A model generated the notes under the pieces. That model was not told the DNA's origin and ran no database searches. It saw only the letters and a list, made by a program, of their open reading frames with translations. A stretch of DNA of 64,000 nt from Craterostigma plantagineum (lineage: Eukaryota; Streptophyta; Magnoliopsida; Lamiales; Linderniaceae): the NCBI GenBank assembly GCA_027422505.1, contig JAPQWV010000670.1, positions 235,129-299,128 on the forward strand, written 5' to 3'. Each line of letters opens with the position of its first letter. Position 1 is the stretch's first letter. The translations under genes were made by a program, and so were the position numbers. Positions 56,262 to 64,000 of the stretch are shown here, piece by piece.

Positions 56262-58300
56262 TGACACGTGTTACAGTTACTTTTATCTGGAAATTCGCTA
56301 TCAGTTGTCACATCATTACTTTTGAAACAAATAAACAATAAAAAAAGAAAAATAAATTGCGCTTTTTTTATTACGCATTGATGCCTTTTGACAGAAGAAA
56401 ACGCGATAGCGCGCGTCAAATCGCGCAATCCAGCGCTTTTTAAAACACTGATCGACACTCAGTCACCCTACTGAGGTCTAAGACTTATGGACTAATTTAA
56501 TATCAGATAATAATAGCTCACCGGTGCCCCCTCTCTCATCCCATGAGAATCGGTGACTAAACTCACCGGATGCCTAGTAGGACTGGATAGGTAAATAAAT
56601 AATATGCCTTTTGAAGGAATTGTAAATTCCATAAATAAATATCGAATACGGTATTCAAATATTATAAACTGAGTAACACGTTTACGTCTGTCTTATTCAT
56701 TACATCCTCGAATGGCATTCCGAAGGCATATCCCAACAAATAGATCATCTTGACAATGCAGTAAGATGTTGTTACTATATCATATAAGTAGAAAGAAAGT
56801 TGGTGTTTCAATATAATAATCATTAATTATAAATCTAACACCATTATCGATACGTAATGTTAGATATCATGCGATTAACTACCCTAAACCCACTACATTA
56901 TAAAACCCTAATTTGTAGTACCAATATATAGATGTTTGTAGTATCAAAACATATTCCGGTGTAGTACACTGTGTATGTTACTTGTAGTATCTTATCATAT
57001 CATGTGTTGCATTATCGAGAACACGTAGATTCTTGTGCAAATTAGGCGTGAGAGCTTACACTAAACTGTTCTACCAATATATAGATGTTTGTAATACCTC
57101 TATTTGTATTTATATAGTTGGTAAGTTTGTTACCAAATAATACTGTCTTGTGGTACCTTGGTAAAAAACTTGAACAAAATATACCTTCCAACATTATATC
57201 ATAACCTAACAACAACACTGGAGCACCAACAATAACACAACATCATCACAGCATTAATATTATCCATCCATCAACAGTATTAATATCAAACATATCGACA
57301 GTATTAATATCATTCATCCACAACATCATAATCCAAAACATATCGACAAAAGAATATGTCATAACCTATCGGCAGCATATCGACAAGAATGTGTCAAACC
57401 TATCGGCAAGATGACCACCCGCAATCGGTCAACGTGGATATTGTAAATCAACATACTTTAGTACTGCATATAAGAAATTGCTTTAACAAACAAATAGTCA
57501 AATTTTAACCAAATATTAACCTCCCTCGACACCCACAGTGTGCTAACGGTAGAAATATGAAGGAGAATTCAACTTTTTAAAGCTCCACACCCAAAATGCA
57601 ACACACTCACAGCTCGACACCCAATTTAGGTCAATGTTGCTGCCACCAACGTTCATTGTACAACTTACCAAAGTGTTCTCTAGCAACTATGTTCGCTCGA
57701 GCTCAACTCCGTTTGCTAGAGCTCAAGAAGCTCAACGAGTAACCCAGAGTGAAAAAAAACATTAGAAACTTACCTCAACTTACCTGGACCGAGAAACCCA
57801 CGATGGATTGGGTAAGCTCGGAGCTTTTCAGACGCCGGCAGGAGCTGAAGACGGAAATGCTGCTTTTTGCTTTTCATCTGAACCATTTAGTTTCACCGTA
57901 TTGTAACAGAGACACGAATCATATACAATATACATTGCAGTAAACTCATAGTGGGCTAATTCATGAATTGAATCATGACTATAGAAGCTAATCTGATATT
58001 AAGATATTTCATATAGATGAAATCGTGGCAGCGCACCTTTGATATCCTTGGACCACGCAAGAATCATCGTTCAATTTCATCTGCTTGTTCTTGGATGCTC
58101 TATAAAATTCTATCGTCATCCCCTTTCCTCGACCGAGAAAAATTCATTCAAAATCGCAAGGACAACCTCGGTTGGGAAATGAGGTCTCAAAAATTGGGGT
58201 TTTGGAGCAAGAGAGAAGAACGCGTGTTTTCAATTGGGCATGTCATATGTCAATTGGGTAGTGAGGTGTACGATTAGGGAAATTAATGCCATGATCTGGT
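56262..58300. other. no clear gene; unclassified repeat-like sequence
   Basis: AT-rich. At 56340-56450 is a CG-rich palindromic patch (GCGATAGCGCGCG). CCAATATATAGATGTTTGTA occurs twice (about 56920 and 57070). Around 57250-57400, ACAGTATTAATATCA and ATATCGACA words recur. ORFs at 57749 and 58017 show no family features. No element boundaries found. Confidence 0.35.
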
Positions 58301-58347
58301 ATGCCGTGTTTTGGTTCGGTGTTGGGTCGTTCATTTTGTTATCTTGG

Positions 58348-58490
58348 AATGCTATAATATAATCGGCTTGCTTGCTTTTATATGCTTATGTCTTAATCCT
58401 CTGCTCTTGAGTTTGATAGAATGCTATAATATAATCGGCTTGCTTGCTTTTATATGCTTGTCTTAATCCTCTGCTCTTGAGTTTGATGAT
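58348..58490 (+). repeat. 72-bp tandem repeat, two copies
   Basis: AATGCTATAATATAATCGGC starts at 58348 and 58420 and each copy runs through CTCTGCTCTTGAGTTTGAT; they differ by a 2-bp deletion. Confidence 0.85.
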
Positions 58491-58549
58491 TTGTTAGGAT
58501 TAAGGAATTCCGCATATAGGCAGGGGGAGCAAACTGATGTGATGTGATA

Positions 58550-58625
58550 GCTTGAGACATTCCATGATAACTTGCGACATTCCATGGTATTGTGAGACAT
58601 TCCGTGATGACTTGTGACATTTCAT
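58550..58625 (+). repeat. short GACATTCC-type repeats
   Basis: About four copies of GACATTCCATGATAACTTG-like words, 20-25 bp apart. Confidence 0.65.
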
Positions 58626-58843
58626 ATGATATGACCTGGTAATTGCTATATGTTTTTGCTGATGTGCTTTACATGGGAATACTAGCAATTAGACAGGGGG
58701 AGCATGCTTCGAAATTGGATAAAATTATTTGCTCTGATCATATGTCGCATGCTGTGATACTTAAACATGCTACGTGCGTAAATGGCTTCATATCGAGTGT
58801 ATCATATGCTTAAGATAGGCACTAATTACTTGTCATCATCAAA

Positions 58844-58855
58844 AAGGGGGAGATT
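58844..58855 (+). promoter_or_regulatory. SIRE-like polypurine tract
   Basis: AAAAAGGGGGAGAT directly before TGTAGACC. Confidence 0.75.
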
Positions 58856-60651
58856 GTAGACCTTTTTGGTCCAAATGATTATGAGAGTTTTGATTATTCC
58901 AAGTAATTATGTAAATTGGGGGGTACAAATTAGAAAACTCGATATGCATGTTGTGTGATGTTTAAGTATGTGAAAATGTTCGATTAAGCGCTTAAATGTG
59001 ATTAAACTGTTAAGAAAATCGAATTTGTGTGATCTTATGCTTAACTGGAATATTCATGTGATCACATGGTTATGAACGTCTTCGCATGAATGGAATCTCG
59101 TTGCGTGCTATATATGGAAAATATATCATGTTGAGTGATATGCAAACTGTCTGCGAGATTGAGTTATTTTAGGAAAGAGTATCACTGTGATCACCCTGAT
59201 ATGAATGACTGTATGTTATATATGGAAAGATATTCTGATTGAGCTGAAACGTGATTGAGTTATTTTAGGAAAGAATATCGATGTGATCACCCGGATATGA
59301 ATGACTATGCTGTATATATGGAAAGGATATTCTGATTAAGTGCTTACATATGATTGATCTATTTTAGGAAAGAATATGAATGATATATCCGTTGAGTGTG
59401 ATATTAAATGACTCTTAAATCTGTGATCATGATCCTGCTTTCCTTGTGCGACTTAGGATTTATTTTTGGAAAGTGATTAATTGATTGAGCTTATATGTGG
59501 TAAGATGCTGATTGAGTCTATTTATGGAATGTGCTGAAATCGGATGAGATCACCATACATGGAAAGTATGCTTTGCGTTATACTCAGTAGATCAAATCTT
59601 TCTCTGTGCGAATTGGGTATCATATTTTGGGAAACAAATCAGTTGTTTGAGCTTACCATTGATAATATGCCGAGTGGAATTATATATGGAATATGCTGAC
59701 TAACGGAAGAGATTACATTGGAATGAATGTTAATCTGTGGTATTTATGGTAAGTGATCATGCATGACCGTTGAGCTTAATTGGTTTATTCTTGGCATGAT
59801 TGTTTGAGTTAATGCACGTGATTATTGAGCTTTATCTTGCATATTCTGTGCTTAACTTTCCTTGTGAAGTGGTGATGCGAATTGGTTCTATATAGAAGAG
59901 AACACTTCCCGGTTGAAGGGTACGAAACGAACACACAAGCCTTCGAGTTAGACTGTTTTGAGCGTAACTTGCGAAAACTCGTAGTTTGTGTTGAGCTTAA
60001 TTTGCGAATCTGTACCCGTGAGCGATCTGAGTATCACCCTACCCTAAAACCCTTGTCTTCGGACGTGTTGTGTCTGCGGGCACGTCGAACGCACAAAGGA
60101 GCGCGGTTGGAGTCTTTCGCACGTGGAGGGACGAATCTGGTGGATTCGGTGGCCTTCGGTAGCAAGCTGTATCCAGTCGGGGAATAGGTTTCCTGGGTTA
60201 ACGACGTGGATCGAAACTTGGCGTGCGACAGCCTAGGTGGAGGTCTAGTTTCCAAAGCGCTTCGGTTGTGTAAGGGTCAATCATTTTGTAACCATAACCG
60301 GTAATACCTAGTGATTGATTGAACTCTTGGGGAGATAACACCCCAAGGACAGGATTAAACCCCAGTGGGATATAACCTGTATAAAAATCTCGTCTCACTC
60401 TACTTTCTTCTATTTACTTTACTGTGAGACAAACCCGGAACACGCGCTAATATCTAGGTGATATCGTAGCAATCATTTCTGAAACTAACGTGATATTTTG
60501 AAACAGGGTTAGGGAGATAACATCGATACTCATATTGATTTCAGGGAAATAACACACTCTGCAGTATCTTCTTAAAGAAAAGTATTTTTCAAAGAAGAAC
60601 AAGCCATTTTTTATAGCCTAATTCACACCCCCCCTCTTAGGCATATTTTAC
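58856..60651 (+). repeat. SIRE-like 3' LTR, about 1.8 kb
   Basis: Starts TGTAGACCTTTTTGG after the PPT and ends CTCTTAGGCATATTTTACA, a TGTA...TACA pair. Contains repeats of about 97 bp (GAGTTATTTTAGGAAAGA at 59161, 59257 and, diverged, 59356) and a hairpin CTTGGGGAGATAACACCCCAAG at about 60327-60348. The 5' LTR is not in the window. Confidence 0.7.
59161..59385 (+). repeat. about 97-bp tandem repeat inside the SIRE-like LTR
   Basis: GAGTTATTTTAGGAAAGA...ATATATGGAAAGATATTCTG units at 59161 and 59257, partial at 59356. Confidence 0.7.
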
Positions 60652-60928
60652 ACTTCATTTATGAATATGGAGGTTGATAATAAATAAATGGGAACTGGGA
60701 GTTAGTTGATAAATAGTTTTAGGGTGGGACTGAAGTTACCCCTTTAAAAAATAAAAGTTGAAGAATAAAATCTAATAAACTAAAATATTAAACATAAAAT
60801 TTAAAAAGTATTATTAATTTGACAGGCCGATTGATAGTTTCTAAACACCATAGGTCATTACTATACGAGTATAGATGGTTAACATCAACTAGTAACATAT
60901 ATTAAACATGTAAGAGATTTTCAAAAGT
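60652..60928. other. spacer, nothing recognised
   Basis: AT-rich sequence between the SIRE-like LTR and the hAT-like element. Confidence 0.4.
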
Positions 60929-60936
60929 GATCGAAC

Positions 60937-61572
60937 TAGGGTTGTTCAAAAGTCGATTAACTGACCGAACAGAATCGAAACGGAGGTTCTGGTATTAACT
61001 GAATACCGACTGGAAGATTTCATACTGGTATTCGCTTTTCAAAAATATAAAACCAACAAACGCGGGGTTTTTTGTTCGATTTGGTTAACTGAATAAAAAT
61101 CGAATACCGACACTCAATATATATATATAATAATAATATTAATAAGCCAGGCCATTAATATGTACGTGTTTTAGCATTTAGTTAATTCAACCGATCATAT
61201 TGTTTAATTTATTATAAAAATATTGTTTTCCAAAATTAATTTCAGAATCCAAAAGGTCGTCCATGAAGCTGTGATTGTTGCTTCTCTGTTCTCACTCTTT
61301 GTTAGGGACATATGCTGATAGGTTCATTTCTTAATTTTTCTTGGTTTTTTTCTCTATTTTACTAGTAGACTCTTTCAATTTTTAGGGTTTTAACGTTCAG
61401 TATATTTAAGTTATCGTTATTTTGGATTGCTGCTGGTATTTTGCTTCAGCGACAAATACTCAGGCTTTTTATTTCAAACATTTCGATTGGTTACCGAAAA
61501 AATACGAAAAAAAAATGGTTGACCGAAATTTCGTCTCGGTTCGTTTTGGTTTCTATCGAATGAACAGTCTTA
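60937..61572. mobile_element. hAT-like MITE, about 636 bp, diverged
   Basis: The left end TAGGGTTGTTCAAAAGTCG and the right end (reverse complement) TAAGACTGTTCATTCGATAG share TARGRYTGTTCA. Subterminal ACCGAA/TTCGGT-type words lie at both sides. Flanks GATCGAAC (60929-60936) and GAATGAAC (61573-61580) match at 6 of 8 positions. No transposase. Confidence 0.5.
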
Positions 61573-62780
61573 GAATGAACCAACTTAGTAGTGGAATATT
61601 GGTGAAACCGAACAACGTCGGACCAAACCCAATTCTTTCTTTTTTTTCAAACGATAAACTCGTCTCATTAAACATGGTAAAAAGGATGAACAACCCGAAA
61701 GATATCTGGATTTACATTCACCATACCAGTAGAGACAAAAACTCCCATAATGAGCACACAAATAAGCATCAGTCAAAAAGAACATTAACCACAGATGAAT
61801 AAAAATAAAAAATTGAACTACTCACATATTAGTAGTAAAAACATGACATTCTATTATCGAAAATTAGTCTACAACTCCATAGCAAAGATGGCTAGCAAAT
61901 TCATATCTGTAATAAATTATACATTTTCCCGAACAAGGAGAGTTTCTTGCTTGAGAGTGCCCCTCTTAATCAGATGAAAAGCTCCCACAAGAAGAGAAAA
62001 ACACCCTATAAAACGGAAAGGACACCCCACAAACGCAAAAGAAGACCCGTAAAGGGTACAAAACGCCCAAGTATGGGAGACAAAATACTCTCACCTGGGA
62101 GACTTACGAAACCAAAGAAAAGATAAAAAAAAAAAAGCCAAAAATAATAGCGAGGAAATGGAAAAAAGAGCTCTTCCAACCTCCATTAATTAATGTAAGA
62201 AGGGGGAGAATGAGATTTTTTTGATCAGCTTTTGAGACAGGGGCGCAGAAAAAGGGGACGAAGAGAGATAAATAGTTAATGTTTTTTAGTAATTTATTAC
62301 CGATTTGTTTTCTGGACCGAGACGAAATTGTACTGGCCGATTTGGCCCAAAGACCGCGAAAGCTCTATATGGGATAATGGGAATGAAACTGAATAGAAGC
62401 CCAAGACAAACACAAAATAATGAATCAAAGCATTGAAGCAGAAATCTATTACTTTTTTTTTTTAGAAATTTGGAGAAAAATACCTAGTGGCAATTTAAAG
62501 TTAGGAATCAGCCCCCACTCGTTTGATTTTGCGATTCACTACCCAAATTAATTTTAGCTCCCCAATAGTTAAATTACTATAATGCCCTTTTATATTACAT
62601 AATCTACTAAATGTTAAAACCAATTTTATTTCATGTGATCTTTACAAAAGAAACAAATAAATATATCTATATTATTCTTTATTTCATGCCGATCAAAATG
62701 ACATCCATATGTATATTTTTGGAATTCATAGAATTATTAATTTTCAAAAAATGGTGCAACATGAGACAATTAATACTTAA
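61573..62780. other. no gene; possible LINE 3' tail near 61635
   Basis: A T-run with TTTCAAACGATAAACTCGTCTCATTAAACATGG at 61640-61680 resembles the reverse of a plant LINE 3' end. No TSD partner was found and no RT is encoded. The rest is AT-rich. Confidence 0.35.
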
Positions 62781-64000
62781 ATTTGGGGATTAAATACTTA
62801 AAAGAGAGAAAAATACCTAAATTTAAGCAACTAATACCCGTATTACACAAAACATACAGTATAAACAAATGGTGACTTGAATCAAATACTTTAAGTATAT
62901 GCTAAAATACCTTAATTGAGATCAAAGTACCTAAATTTAGGTTTAAAATACTGATATTTCTGCAAAACATTATTTGCGTTGCACCGGGTCATCAAAAACT
63001 AAAGAAGTTTGTAAGCAAACTTAATCTTAAACTAACTCAAGTACTTGTATTCGATGTTAAAATACCTTAACTGAGATTAAAGTACCTAATTTGGTAACAA
63101 AAATAGTGATATTTATGAAAATGATTTTTTTGAATGAAAGAGTGATCAACGATTAAAATGGTTGTTTTCGTTAAGATATCTTACATCGCACTGACATTAT
63201 CATTAGAAACAAGTATTTAATCGCCAAATTCAAGTATTCTATGTACGGTATATGATTAAAAGCAATCATTTAGTCTTAGATAAACTCACTTTATTTCGAT
63301 GTATTTTCCTCATAGATATCTGTATTATTTTCAGAAAAATAAGTATTATCCTCCCAGTTTAGATTTTTATCCCATGAATTCAAGTACTTGAGAGTGTCTG
63401 AATGTGAATTGGGATCAAGCTCATTTTTGGAATGTATATAATCATCACAAAAACAAAATAAATTTCCAACAACTTTTCATTCTAAGTCAGATATTGATTT
63501 CGAGGGTGAAATACATACATCGTGTCGAAAAAGTTATGAACGAAATACATGTCAATTGGGGCGATAAACAATGCATAAATGGTTGATTTTCTAAAAAAAA
63601 AGATTCTATTATGGAATGTATATTATCATCACAAACAAAAAAGAAGCCTTCCTACAACTCTTCATTCGAACTGTGCCGGATACTTGATTTCGAGGGTAAA
63701 TATACCTAAATCGTTATGATAAATACCTAACTTGAGTTTTAAAATACCAAAAATGAACGAAATACATGACAATTAGGGTGATACATCTATGGCTAAAATG
63801 GTTGGATTCATGAAAAGATCAATCATGGGAATGTATATAATCATCACAAACAAAAAAGAGCTCCCCACAACTTTTCATTATAACTAACTTGGATACTTGA
63901 TTTCGAGGGTAAAATACCATAAATCTTGACGAAAAATACCTGATTTGCATACCAAAAACCGATATTTATGAACGAATACATGTCAATTGGGGTGATACAT
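62780..64000. repeat. diverged tandem repeat array, about 215 bp period
   Basis: AATGTATATAATCATCACAA recurs at 63431, 63615 and 63831, and GTCAATTGGGGYGATA at 63551, 63768 and 63982. Between them come TACTTGATTTCGAGGGT and AAAATACC words in fixed order. The middle unit has an internal deletion on one side. Weaker copies of CCTAAATTTAGG and GATATTTATGAAAATG extend left to about 62780. The array runs off the window. Confidence 0.7.

Larger units (their letters stand above)
58300..60651 (+). mobile_element. SIRE-like copia 3' region and LTR
   Basis: TTGTCATCATCAAAAAGGGGGAGATTG (58829-58855) is the hallmark PPT context of SIRE/Maximus copia elements, followed by an LTR. Upstream are two CAGGGGGAGCA tracts (about 58522 and 58696) and tandem repeats. 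It may be the 3' end of copia-3 or of a separate element; RT end and RNase H are missing between them. Confidence 0.7.

Noticed and set aside
56340..56450. CG-rich palindromic patch as a MITE
   Set aside because: No terminal inverted repeats with a target duplication could be found.
60327..60348. Hairpin in the SIRE-like LTR as a terminator
   Set aside because: A 7-bp inverted repeat is visible, but plant polymerase II does not use such terminators and no RNA end is known here.
61633..62210. Third LINE insertion
   Set aside because: A T-run and tail-like sequence are present, but no TSD partner and no coding sequence were found; only mentioned as possible.

Overview
The window is nuclear DNA of a seed plant, most likely a eudicot. 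It is AT-rich, dominated by LTR retrotransposons, has hAT-type MITEs and plant L1-like LINEs, and contains one intronless plant organellar mTERF gene. Nothing prokaryotic, viral or organellar was seen. Species cannot be fixed from the sequence.

Layout, left to right. (1) 1-6442, minus strand: 5' half of a Ty1/copia element (copia-1) with a 295-bp LTR, PBS, a 1.7-kb repeat-rich leader, a 980-codon gag and the start of pol, running off the left edge. (2) 6443-9953: the only gene island, with an mTERF gene (plus) and an unrecognised minus-strand gene interrupted by a stop. (3) 9954-20973, minus: a second copia family (copia-2) whose gag-IN-RT middle is tandemly triplicated with a period of about 3303 bp, so RT is fused to Gag at the unit joints; only the last unit reads on into RNase H and a 345-bp 3' LTR. 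(4) 20974-about 28500, minus: a nearly intact Del/Tekay-type Ty3/gypsy chromovirus (gypsy-1) with one gag frameshift and a truncated 3' LTR. (5) About 28500-30412: related LTR-like sequence without a coding body. (6) 30413-39912, plus: complete young gypsy element (gypsy-2) with two 2.8-kb LTRs and a perfect 5-bp TSD, but lacking the end of RT and all of RNase H. (7) 40594-41092: a 499-bp hAT MITE with a perfect 8-bp TSD. (8) About 41320-50047, minus: a decayed Tat-like gypsy split by two LINE insertions, each bounded by target-site duplications; the larger LINE is almost full length. (9) 50048-56261, plus: a decayed copia element (copia-3). (10) About 58300-60651: SIRE-like 3' region and LTR. 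(11) 60937-61572: hAT-like MITE. (12) About 62780-64000: a diverged repeat array of about 215 bp running off the right edge.

The mTERF gene is the only confident host gene; everything else is an element body, a regulatory leader or LTR, or relic sequence. The most unusual observations are the copia tandem array with RT::Gag joints, a leader carrying nine E2F-like TTTCGCGG sites, a UAAUG ORF1/ORF2 overlap in the LINE, and a gag stop codon followed within about 12-16 nt by an acceptor-like CAG in two copia elements.
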